Positions 34,223 through 42,253 of a stretch of 46,652 nt of DNA are shown in pieces. The position numbers were made by a program, and so were the translations under genes. Within the stretch, counting starts at the first letter, position 1, and every line of letters begins with the position of its first letter. Below the pieces are notes generated by a model. The model worked only from the letters and a program-made list of their open reading frames with translations. It was not told where the DNA came from and made no database searches. Source of the DNA: an uncultured Campylobacter sp. (GTDB lineage Bacteria; Actinomycetota; Actinomycetes; Mycobacteriales; Mycobacteriaceae); contig CAMIME010000014.1 of NCBI GenBank assembly GCA_946221035.1, positions 1-46,652 on the forward strand, written 5' to 3'.

Positions 34223-34322
34223 GTCGCTCTGACGAAACCCGAATTCATGGCCCCAAGTTTGGCCCCTGTTCGGCGTTGCCCCAGGACGAGCCGCGCTCGA
34301 ATTTGGGTTTCACCCGAGCGAC
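34223..34322. repeat. palindrome-ended short element, copy C
   Basis: Arms 34223-34246 and 34299-34322 begin and end with GTCGCT/AGCGAC and carry GAAACCCGAATTC and GAATTTGGGTTTC; the centre is 52 bp. Lies between the convergent ends of dnaG and the OGG-fold gene, as copy A does for dgt. This is the best-preserved copy. Confidence 0.75.
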
Positions 34323-34359
34323 AGCTGTGCGACCTATCCACCCCAGCGCCACAAGGGAG

Positions 34360-35004
34360 CTACTGCGCCGCCGCGAACTTCCGCACGGCCCACTCGACGG
34401 CGTCCAGCGGCAGCGAAGCGTCAACGGCATCGCGGCCTTCGTGCAGGGCGGAGAGGTAGGAGGAGTACTCCTCGGCGGACCAATCGGACTCCGTCGATAA
34501 GCCAGCGATGCGCGCGCGGTTCGAGCAAATTATCACGGGCTTCGAGGACTCGCCCTCGGCCTGCTCGCCGGCCAGGAAGTAAGCCAGGGCGGAGGCGTAT
34601 TTCGCGGGCAGGCCGGTGTCGACCAGCGAAGCGTAGGCATCCACGGCGCCGACCCCCTCGAGCTTGCGCACGGCGGCGAGGAGCTGCGCCGCGTTGCCCT
34701 TGTTGCGCAGGAAGGCCTGCAGCTTCATCACGTCGTTGGATTGGCCGGCCATGTAGCCAAAGCAGGCGCCGAGAAAATCGATGATCTGTTCGCGGGCGAA
34801 CCCGGATTCGCGCACGTCCGCGGCGAAGTCGAAGACCTCGCGGCGCGAGATGGAGGCGGTGGCGTCGTCGCGGAACGGCGGGACGCGGCGCAGGTGGTGC
34901 GGCCAGCCGGTCTTCCAACGCAGGGGCGAGAAGGTGACGGTGTCCGCGAGGACGTCCTCAGTGGTCGGCTTGATCGATTCGAGGGCTTCGACGAGTTGAT
35001 TCAT
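34360..35004 (-). CDS. putative 8-oxoguanine glycosylase-fold (OGG-like) protein
   Basis: 214 residues, soluble. The middle and C-terminal parts resemble the OGG-fold family of unknown role: SLVDTGLPAKYASALAYFLAGE, then KPVIICSNRARIAGL, then WSAEEYSSYLSALHE. No catalytic Lys/Asp pair could be confirmed by eye. ATG at 35004 leaves 46 bp to the divergent mazG. The 11-mer at 34492-34502 is read here as Leu-Ser-Thr. Confidence 0.55.
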   Translation of the reverse strand: MNQLVEALESIKPTTEDVLADTVTFSPLRWKTGWPHHLRRVPPFRDDATASISRREVFDFAADVRESGFAREQIIDFLGACFGYMAGQSNDVMKLQAFLRNKGNAAQLLAAVRKLEGVGAVDAYASLVDTGLPAKYASALAYFLAGEQAEGESSKPVIICSNRARIAGLSTESDWSAEEYSSYLSALHEGRDAVDASLPLDAVEWAVRKFAAAQ

Positions 35005-35036
35005 GCGCCCATCATCCCAAATCGGCGGCCGCGCCA

Positions 35037-35042
35037 TACACT
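35037..35042 (+). promoter_or_regulatory. -10 box TACACT before mazG
   Basis: TACACT lies 8 nt before the ATG at 35051; predicted leaderless promoter. Confidence 0.45.
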
Positions 35043-35050
35043 TGCCCACC

Positions 35051-35428
35051 ATGAACACATCCGACCCGATCCGCGAGGCGCAGCGCATCATGCACGCCGC
35101 CCGCACCCGCGGACAGTGGGAACAAGGCATGACGCACGAAAGCCTCATCCCGTTCCTCGAGGAGGAAACGGCCGAGGTCATCGACGCCATCCGCTCCGGC
35201 GCGCCCGACGCCGAGCTCAAAAAAGAACTCGCGGACCTGTTCTTGCAAATCCTGTTCCATTGCGAAATCGCCAGTGAGCGCGGGGCATTTTCGCTTGACG
35301 ACGTCGCTTCCGCCTTCAACGCCAAAATGCGCTCACGAGCGCCCTATTTGTTCGATGGGTCGGAGGGTGTCGTCGATAAGCAACTGCAGGACCGGCTCTG
35401 GGCGGAGGGGAAGGCGCGCGAGCGCTAG
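35051..35428 (+). CDS. mazG: MazG-family nucleotide pyrophosphohydrolase
   Basis: Single-domain MazG of 125 residues that hydrolyses (d)NTPs to monophosphates. Metal motif EEETAEVID ... ELKKELADLF (EExxE ... ExxD). Shorter than the two-domain E. coli MazG. ATG at 35051 follows TACACT by 8 nt. The order mazG-(secreted protein)-transglycosylase-eno matches the mycobacterial mazG-lpqU-eno order. The 11-mer (35371-35381) encodes Val-Asp-Lys near the C-terminus. Confidence 0.85.
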   Translation: MNTSDPIREAQRIMHAARTRGQWEQGMTHESLIPFLEEETAEVIDAIRSGAPDAELKKELADLFLQILFHCEIASERGAFSLDDVASAFNAKMRSRAPYLFDGSEGVVDKQLQDRLWAEGKARER

Positions 35429-35437
35429 TTTTCGCGG

Positions 35438-35854
35438 TTAGCGCGCCGGGATGAAGGTGCGGATGTCCGGCAGGCCGCGCTGGGACGACATCTGGGAGCT
35501 CATCTTGATCAGCTCGTCGAAGGGCGTGACCGGGTCCGGTTTGACGATGCCGCACTCGAGAGCGCGGTCGCCAAGCGCGTTCACCGTCGGGCCCGTGACC
35601 AGGCGCAGCGCCGGCTCCGCGCCGACGGCCTTGTTCACGTTGTTCACCAGCTGGGAGCGGGTGGTGTTGTCGTTGGCCAGGCCGGTGCCGCGCAGGGTGA
35701 CGCGCAGGACGTCGCAGTTTGCGGTGGCGACGTTGCCGTTCAGAATCTTGATCAGGTCCAGGCCAGTCTGTGCCTGAGCGGGGGCGGCGGTGGTGCCCGC
35801 TACGACAGCGGCGGCAGTGCAGGCGGTGAGGATGGCGGCTTTGATGCGGCGCAT
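35438..35854 (-). CDS. small secreted protein, candidate PorB/PorC-type porin
   Basis: 138 residues with a signal peptide (MRRIKAAILTACTAAAVVAG, likely cleaved after AQA). The mature domain is helical with two cysteines (TANCDVL, LECGIVK) that could form one disulfide. Size, two cysteines and location next to the transglycosylase and eno recall the PorB/PorC anion channels of C. glutamicum. That link is positional and structural; I could not align the sequences. Confidence 0.45.
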   Translation of the reverse strand: MRRIKAAILTACTAAAVVAGTTAAPAQAQTGLDLIKILNGNVATANCDVLRVTLRGTGLANDNTTRSQLVNNVNKAVGAEPALRLVTGPTVNALGDRALECGIVKPDPVTPFDELIKMSSQMSSQRGLPDIRTFIPAR

Positions 35855-35973
35855 GGGGTCTCCTTTGACGTTGGTGAAAGGTCGATTTCGCAGCATACCT
35901 GTTACTCCTGTGGCAGGTGTGAAGAAAAGTGATTCTGGGAGTGGGTGGGAGCTGTGTCAACGGGAACGCTAAG

Positions 35974-36071
35974 CCGAAACCCAAACTCGTAGACCAGTTG
36001 CGGGCGCACTCTTGCGAGCCCACCTGGGTGTTTCCCGGCTTCCAACTCAAACGAATTTGGGTTTCGTCCGA
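35974..36071. repeat. palindrome-ended short element, copy D
   Basis: Left arm near GAAACCCAAACTC (35976-35988) and right arm GAATTTGGGTTTC (36053-36065), 64 bp apart. Lies in the 302-bp gap between the divergent secreted-protein and transglycosylase genes. Apart from this element and the -10 box at 36143 the gap shows only ordinary promoter-like sequence. Confidence 0.65.
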
Positions 36072-36142
36072 CTAACTCCGAAGACACACCTTCACCCCCA
36101 CACACCGGCGACCCGGGGCCCGAAAGAGGGCGCGCGGCTGAG

Positions 36143-36148
36143 TAGGAT
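36143..36148 (+). promoter_or_regulatory. -10 box TAGGAT before the lytic transglycosylase
   Basis: TAGGAT lies 8 nt before the ATG at 36157; predicted leaderless promoter. Confidence 0.5.
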
Positions 36149-36156
36149 CGACGCCC

Positions 36157-36993
36157 ATGACTCGCACCCTGCCGCCCGCGCACGCCCCCAAAGGGGGAAC
36201 CAGGCGGTGGCTCGGATGCGGGTGCTCGGCGATCCTGCTGGTCGCGGCGCTGCTGTTCGTACTCGGTGCGGGCGTTGTGTGGCTGCTCGAATCGTCGCGG
36301 ACGGGGGAGGAGAGGCCGACGAGGCAGCTCGCGCCCGTCGATATGCCGCCCGCGGCTGCGCAGGCCCCGCCGCCAATCGATGTGCACGCGCCGGGGAGGA
36401 CGTCGGATGCGTTGTTTGACTGGTCGCAACCGATCGGCAATGGGATCGGCGTGAGTGGGCAGGCGGTGCGCGCGTACGCGAACGCGGCGCTGATCGCCCG
36501 CGACGCGTGGCCCGAGTGCCACCTGGAGTGGAACACGCTCGCCGGGATCGGGTGGGTGGAAACCCGGCATGGGACGTACTCGGGGAGATTTGAGGCGTCG
36601 AAGCTGGATGAAAACGGCTACCCGCAGCCGCCGATCGTCGGGCCCGCGCTCGACGGCAAGCAATTCGCGCTGATCAAGGACACCGACGGCGGCGCCTACG
36701 ACCACGACACCGAGTTCGACCGGGCGGTGGGGCCGATGCAGTTCATCCCGGAGTCCTGGCAACGCTACGGCCGGGACGCGAACGGGGACGGGGTCGCCGA
36801 CCCGCAGCAGATCGACGACGCGGCGCTGGGAGCGGCGAACTTGCTGTGCAACAGCGGGGGCGCGGTGCGGGACCTGAGCACGGAGGAGGGGTGGCGCAGC
36901 GCCATCTATTCCTACAACCACTCCAACGATTACGTGGCCAGGGTGCGCGACGCGGCGGCGAACTACGCGCTGAACCAGCCCGCGCACCGCTAA
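36157..36993 (+). CDS. membrane-anchored lytic murein transglycosylase (LpqU-like)
   Basis: 278 residues: a short basic N-terminus, a membrane helix (CSAILLVAALLFVLGAGVVWLL), a Pro/Ala-rich linker, then a transglycosylase domain with the catalytic Glu in IGWVETRHG, GPMQFIPESWQRYG, DANGDGVADPQQIDDAALGAANLLC and the C-terminal YSYNHSNDYVARV. Cleaves peptidoglycan. Directly upstream of eno, as LpqU (Rv1022) is in mycobacteria, but it has a membrane anchor and no lipobox. Confidence 0.9.
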   Translation: MTRTLPPAHAPKGGTRRWLGCGCSAILLVAALLFVLGAGVVWLLESSRTGEERPTRQLAPVDMPPAAAQAPPPIDVHAPGRTSDALFDWSQPIGNGIGVSGQAVRAYANAALIARDAWPECHLEWNTLAGIGWVETRHGTYSGRFEASKLDENGYPQPPIVGPALDGKQFALIKDTDGGAYDHDTEFDRAVGPMQFIPESWQRYGRDANGDGVADPQQIDDAALGAANLLCNSGGAVRDLSTEEGWRSAIYSYNHSNDYVARVRDAAANYALNQPAHR

Positions 36994-37052
36994 TCGGCCG
37001 TACACTTGGTGCGGAAACTGAACCGCTCACATGCAAGGAGTTGACCCCAGCA

Positions 37053-38330
37053 ATGGCTGACATCATGCACATTTTTGCCCGCGAGATCCTGGATTCGCGC
37101 GGTAACCCGACTGTCGAGGTCGAGGCGCTCCTTTCCGACGGCGCCCACGGCCAGGCCGGTGTTCCCTCCGGCGCGTCCACGGGTGAGCACGAGGCGCACG
37201 AGCTTCGCGATGGCGACGAGCGCTACGGCGGCAAAGGCGTGCGCAAGGCCGTCGAGAACGTCAACGAGACCATCGCGGATGCGCTGATCGCGTTCGAGGC
37301 GGATGACCAGCGGTTGATCGATACCACGATGATCGAGCTCGACGGCACCGACAACAAGTCCAACCTGGGCGCGAATGCGATGCTGGGCGTTTCTATGGCC
37401 GTCGCTAAGGCTGCTGCGGAATCTGCTGGACTGCCGCTGTTCCGCTACATCGGTGGCCCGAACGCGCACATCCTGCCGGTGCCGATGATGAACATCCTCA
37501 ACGGCGGCGCGCATGCGGATTCGGGCGTGGACGTGCAGGAGTTCATGATCGCCCCGATCGGCGCTGAGACGTTTGAGGAGGCGCTGCGCATTGGTGCGGA
37601 GGTCTACCACGCGCTGAAGTCCGTGATTAAGTCGAAGGGCCTGTCCACGGGCCTTGGCGACGAGGGCGGCTTCGCCCCGTCCGTCGAGTCCACGAAGGCC
37701 GCGCTGGACCTCATCGTGGAGGCGATTGAGAAGGCCGGCTTCACCCCGGGCGAGGAGATCGCGCTGGCGCTGGACGTGGCCTCGAGCGAGTTCTTCGAGG
37801 ACGGCACCTACAACTTCGAGGGCGGCCAGCACTCCGCGGACGAGATGATCCAGGTCTACGCGGATCTGGTGGAGAACTACCCGATCGTGTCCATCGAGGA
37901 CCCGCTGGATGAGAACGACTGGGACGGCTACGTCACGCTCACCAAGCAAATCGGCGACAAGGTGCAGATTGTGGGCGACGACTTCTTCGTCACCAACCCG
38001 AAGCGCCTGGCTCAGGGCATTGAGAAGGGCGCGGCGAACGCGCTTCTGGTGAAGGTGAACCAGATCGGCACCCTGACCGAGACCTTCGACGCCGTGGATC
38101 TCGCGCACCGCAACGGGTACCGCACCATGATGTCGCACCGCTCCGGTGAGACCGAGGACACCACGATCGCGGACCTCGCCGTGGCGCTTGGCTGCGGCCA
38201 GATCAAGACCGGCGCGCCCGCGCGCTCGGAGCGCGTGGCCAAGTACAACCAGCTGCTGCGCATCGAACAAGAGCTTGGCGACGCCGCCGTGTACGCCGGC
38301 CGCGACGCCTTCCCGCGCTTCAAGAAGTAG
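37053..38330 (+). CDS. eno: enolase
   Basis: Converts 2-phosphoglycerate to phosphoenolpyruvate. 425 residues with SGASTGEHEAHELRD, the metal ligand regions ALDVASSEF, SIEDPLDENDW and VGDDFFVTN, and the signature LLVKVNQIGTLTET. ATG at 37053 follows AAGGAG. A -10-like TACACT lies about 47 nt upstream, so it has its own leadered promoter. Codon usage is strongly optimised. A clear terminator follows. Confidence 0.98.
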   Translation: MADIMHIFAREILDSRGNPTVEVEALLSDGAHGQAGVPSGASTGEHEAHELRDGDERYGGKGVRKAVENVNETIADALIAFEADDQRLIDTTMIELDGTDNKSNLGANAMLGVSMAVAKAAAESAGLPLFRYIGGPNAHILPVPMMNILNGGAHADSGVDVQEFMIAPIGAETFEEALRIGAEVYHALKSVIKSKGLSTGLGDEGGFAPSVESTKAALDLIVEAIEKAGFTPGEEIALALDVASSEFFEDGTYNFEGGQHSADEMIQVYADLVENYPIVSIEDPLDENDWDGYVTLTKQIGDKVQIVGDDFFVTNPKRLAQGIEKGAANALLVKVNQIGTLTETFDAVDLAHRNGYRTMMSHRSGETEDTTIADLAVALGCGQIKTGAPARSERVAKYNQLLRIEQELGDAAVYAGRDAFPRFKK

Positions 38331-38362
38331 CTTCGAGGTTCTCGACGCAGGAACTCAACAGG

Positions 38363-38390
38363 CCCCGCTGTTGTTGCAGCGGGGTCTTAT
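38363..38390 (+). terminator. Rho-independent terminator of eno
   Basis: CCCCGCTG (38363-38370), loop TTGTTG, CAGCGGGG (38377-38384), then TCTTATT. An 8-bp GC stem followed by a T-rich run, 33 bp after the enolase stop. It also marks the left edge of the foreign insertion. Confidence 0.85.
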
Positions 38391-39582
38391 TGCACTCTGA
38401 CCTGTTGTGTTACTGGATTGACTGCGCGCAACTGATTAAACTCTGCGGCGACCTGTTCGTAGAGGTTTGCCGTAGCGTGGGACCGAACGGTGACCACGAA
38501 CGCGTACGGTATTGACTCTGGATCAGTGGCCCCACCGCCGTTCGAACGAGCGTTGTAGTGGATATCGAAAACCGGTCGTTTCAACGATCGTCCAAACATT
38601 CGATCTGAGCTATTTAAGGCCGTCTCCCACTTGTGGGCGTCCGTCCTAAGGGTAGCTTCGGTATCGAAGTCAGATTTTCTGAAGAAAGGGCGAGAAACTG
38701 GGTCCACCGCGTCATCTCTGAATCTTTCGCAGTGCGGACGAAAAACTATGTCGAGACCGGCTCGAGAATAATTTGAAGGGTCCTCTGGGTCCGTTTCTGT
38801 CGCAAATACTGCGGTGGCCTTTATTTCAACCTTTCCTTTCAATTCCTCCGGTGGCAGCGGGATCCTGGCTCTCAGATACTTGCCGGGCTCGAGTCGGCCT
38901 TGATAAATAACCCGGACTTCCCCATCGCCGCAAACCATTACAGAATCCATATCTGGGACTACGCGGCCCCAGCCTACCTCCGCACGCCTTTGGTCGCCTG
39001 GATCTGCTGTGTGCACGAGCAGAGCTTTAATTACTAGGGGCGATAAGTCTTCTCCGTAAGTAGCTCTAAGGCCAATGGCTCGCCTCAACAGGCAAGGTGC
39101 TGCAAACGATGTGCCCTGTGTAGCCGCTACACCGTCCAGTTGATTGACGTCGGTCACAAGGAATGGCTCAGTTGGGCTACCGCCGAAGTCAAGGAGATCC
39201 GGCTTAACCAGTCCTGGTGCTCGTCCTGGCCCGACTGCGCTATAGGGAGCCCTTCCCCAACCCGCCTTAGTGGAATCAGCTGCTCCAACTGCAAGGGCGT
39301 TCACACAGTCTGAGGGGACCTGGACTCGTCTGTCACATTCGTCCGGCACATCACCGTTATTTCCTGCAGCGATGGTGAGTAGCGTCTGGCCATTCGAAAG
39401 TAGGCTATCCAATACTGCTGTCCACGGGTGGATATCTTCGTCTTCGATACACACTGCGGGGCCGATGCTTAAATTGATAAAATCATAATGATTCTGAGAC
39501 AGAATTGCCTTGATCCTGCCTAAAACGTCATACAGCTCGAACGGATCTTTACCATCCTGCTCATCTAACACCCGGTAGTGGT

Positions 39583-39597
39583 CGACTAGCGAAAACG
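39583..39597. repeat. target-site duplication, left copy
   Basis: CGACTAGCGAAAACG directly flanks the IS and is repeated exactly at 41243-41257. Confidence 0.9.
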
Positions 39598-41242
39598 TGT
39601 TATGTCCATGAGGTTCTTGGGCACGGAGTCCGATGACTTATTGGGCATGGAGTCGATGGACTTTTTGGACGTGCCTAGTCGATCATGGTTGCGGCCTGCG
39701 TTTTGGCCGGGGCTTGGATAGGTTCGGTTTGAGCTGTGGCGGTTGGCGGTGCTTCATCCCATCGACGAGATTGATGTTGATCTGCCCGCCGGGTGGCCTG
39801 TGGCTCAGCGTGATCGGCAGTGGCACGCTGAAGAGGAATTCGCCGTCGTGGGCTGTGAAGAACTCTGCGACGTTGTCGTCGGTGACCGTGGTGTAGAGCA
39901 GGCGGTTTTTGAATCTCAGGCCAATGTAGAGGCCGTGTCCGCATACGCGGACGACTCCGTCTTTGCTCACACGCAGTTCGTCTGGGATGCCCCAACTGTT
40001 TGTTGATTGTGTCGTCAGCATCGTTAGTGTGGGGGTATCGGTGGGAGGTAGGCCTTGCTGAGCTGCCATGTCATCGGTGCTGGCCTCGGGTGAAGTTGCC
40101 GCTTCCCCGGGGCCGTTTGTCGCTGTGGGTGCTGCGTGGGGGTTATGTGCCTGGTTGAAGGCGACCACGCGGGCCCAAATGTTCTCCGGATCAAGCGGCT
40201 GTGTGGGCGGTGTTGCCTTCGGGAATGTGTCGAAAGCTTGGCGCGGGGTGATATGCATCTTGCCCACCAGCAGCGATTGGTGGCGTCGTCGCTCGTTGTA
40301 GACGTGCCGATATTCAGCGAGATACGTGTTGACCTCAGCAAGGCTTACCGGGTGGCGCACGTCTAAGAACTGGGTCAGTGTGCGGTGGGATCGCTCGTCT
40401 TTTCCTTGAGTTGTGGCGGCGAACCCAGCGATAGCCAAGACGCCTTCACTGGCGAGCCACAACTCGGTAGCGGAGAGGTGTCCACGGTGGTAGGTGGCGA
40501 ACGCCTCGCCGTTATCGGAGAGGATCTCTTGAGGTTTGCCGTAGGTTGCGAACGCTTCGGCCAGCACGACGCGTGCGTCGGTTCCGTTTTCCGGCAAAGC
40601 GAACGCTTTGGTGCCGACGTCGAATCTGCTGGCGTCGTCGATGATCTGGTAGATCGTCACCTGCGTGTGCGCATGGTCGAACAGGCGGTAGACCAGCCCA
40701 TCAATCTGCCACAGCTCACCGACGAAATCGCGGGCGAAGCGCTTATAGGAGCTGCGCGGTCGTTTACGGGCGTTGGCGTCGACGAAACCGAGCTCATGAA
40801 GCCACGACGCGATGGTCGAACGCGACGGGGTGCGCTCAGGACCGATCGAATCGAACAGGTAGTAGTAGATCGACCATGGGCCGTAATCCAGCCCTTGTTC
40901 CATCAAATGTTGTCTCGCGTTGACGACCGCGACCTTGTCTGTGTCGTCGAATTTTCGAGCTGGGTTCTTCGGTGCGGTCGAATCGGGCACAATGCCAGAT
41001 CGGCCCTTCTGCGCTACCCGGTTTTTGATGTTGATGTACGTCTGCCGCGAGATGTCGAGTTCTTTGCAAAACTGTGTGATCGTTTTACCGTCGCGGACCG
41101 GGTCAAAATCTACGACCTTTCTGCGCTTGTGCAATGGAATAGCCATCCGGCTATTCCACCGCCACGAACGCCCAAAAAGTCGCTAGACATCACGTCCAAA
41201 AACCCCCTGGACTCCATGTCCAAAAAGTTCCCAGACATCACA
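39598..41242 (-). mobile_element. IS481-like insertion sequence, 1645 bp
   Basis: Flanked by the 15-bp duplication. Ends start TGTTATGTC (left) and, as reverse complement, TGTGATGTC (right), and both continue with imperfect inverted repeats sharing GGAGTCC. Each end contains about three tandem units of roughly 25 bp with the core TTTTTGGACATGGAGTC, which probably bind the transposase. One transposase gene fills the element. The clean duplication suggests a fairly recent insertion. Confidence 0.9.
39683..41146 (-). CDS. IS481-family transposase
   Basis: 487 residues: N-terminal HTH (TITQFCKELDISRQTYINIK), then an rve integrase core with catalytic Asp149 (LWQIDGLV), Asp211 (LSDNGEAF) and Glu251 (GKDERSHRTL). 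A C-terminal region of about 200 residues follows, longer than in the shortest family members; its last third (ELRVSKDGVVRVCGHGLYIG) is beta-rich. Intact, so the element may still move. Confidence 0.92.
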   Translation of the reverse strand: MAIPLHKRRKVVDFDPVRDGKTITQFCKELDISRQTYINIKNRVAQKGRSGIVPDSTAPKNPARKFDDTDKVAVVNARQHLMEQGLDYGPWSIYYYLFDSIGPERTPSRSTIASWLHELGFVDANARKRPRSSYKRFARDFVGELWQIDGLVYRLFDHAHTQVTIYQIIDDASRFDVGTKAFALPENGTDARVVLAEAFATYGKPQEILSDNGEAFATYHRGHLSATELWLASEGVLAIAGFAATTQGKDERSHRTLTQFLDVRHPVSLAEVNTYLAEYRHVYNERRRHQSLLVGKMHITPRQAFDTFPKATPPTQPLDPENIWARVVAFNQAHNPHAAPTATNGPGEAATSPEASTDDMAAQQGLPPTDTPTLTMLTTQSTNSWGIPDELRVSKDGVVRVCGHGLYIGLRFKNRLLYTTVTDDNVAEFFTAHDGEFLFSVPLPITLSHRPPGGQININLVDGMKHRQPPQLKPNLSKPRPKRRPQP

Positions 41243-41257
41243 CGACTAGCGAAAACG
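41243..41257. repeat. target-site duplication, right copy
   Basis: CGACTAGCGAAAACG, identical to 39583-39597. Confidence 0.9.
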
Positions 41258-42253
41258 GCGGTGGTACTTGTCTACCTGGGGCAAGCGGGCCGAAGAGCAC
41301 AGCCGAAGTGACATCATGGCCGTGATCTTGAAGGGCTGGACTGGGCACGGTCAAGTTGCCCGGCTCGCTACTCGTCACCCACCGACTGAACTTGTTCTGG
41401 GGTCGCAGTCCACCATCGAAGACCGCGACCTTTAGCGAATCATCCACCGCGTTTGAGTTTGGGAGAGGGGTGTCTTGCAGATATGTTAGTGAGACCGATC
41501 GGGGGATTGACGGCAGATCTCTCATCTGAGAGAGAGGCCTCGCGACTCGTAAGAACGAGAACTTCGCAAGATGGCCCAGTTTTTCTTTTTGCACCATCGC
41601 TGGGATAAAGCACAAACCCCCGGCAAATAGGCGACGCTCGAACTCTAAATTCACTTCTAGTGAAGATGCCCAATCCTCGAGACCGTCCAAGATGTAGTTC
41701 CGATCGGGCGACGCATGGATGAGGAGCTCGATGAGCAGCTCGTCATTAACTGCACTAGCGCTATCCAAGTGGCGCAAACGATCTTCGGGCTCCACCGCGC
41801 GGACGCATTCTAGGCGTCGAATGTCATCATGAATGGATTCAGGCGCGAGACGGAAGTCCGTTGCCCAGTTGTGAAAGTCTGCCTTGGTTCCAGCGATGTA
41901 AAGTTCGGTTGAAGGGCTCCGCTGTGGCTCACCCGCCTTCGTCCACTTTCCCGGAGTTACCTCTATCGCTCTGGACCCGATCTGCCTTAAGTTGTAGCTG
42001 TCGAGAAGGCGTTTAGGGTGGTAGGACTTGGCGAGGGCTTGGGGATGGAGCGTCAACGATGCAACAACTTCATCTCGGGGACAGGCTGGTTCAGGGAGCT
42101 CAGCAAGCGTTGTTGCGGTTTCAGCGACCATCGGTCCGATTCGCGATAGCGCTTCATCAAAGGTGTAGGCGGGATCACTGCCCGGACCCCGGGGTGGTGG
42201 CGACGTCCAGCCTGTTAAAACCTCGCCGTTTCCAAAGATATAACGTGGCGTGT

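Larger units (their letters stand above)
3526..35381. repeat. dispersed 11-mer CGTCGATAAGC, 17 copies
   Basis: Plus-strand copies start at 3526, 14851, 23542, 32180, 34492 and 35371. Copies on the minus strand (GCTTATCGACG) start at 6285, 11850, 13528, 14968, 15507, 16719, 19609, 21258, 22251, 25518 and 29615. The base before the 11-mer is never G. At about 65% GC fewer than 0.1 copies are expected in a window this size. CGTCGGTAAGC variants occur at about 1648, 2148, 19949, 26371 and 44980. Copies are intergenic or in different reading frames, so selection acts on DNA. Confidence 0.85.

Noticed and set aside
30506..36071. A CRISPR array from the repeated GAAACCCRAATTC arms
   Set aside because: The copies are paired as inverted repeats and lie kilobases apart, with no regular direct repeat-spacer pattern or cas genes.
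38387..39571. The C-terminal subtilase fragment as an independent gene starting at GTG 39571
   Set aside because: It lacks the catalytic Asp and His and follows directly from the N-terminal fragment once the IS is removed.
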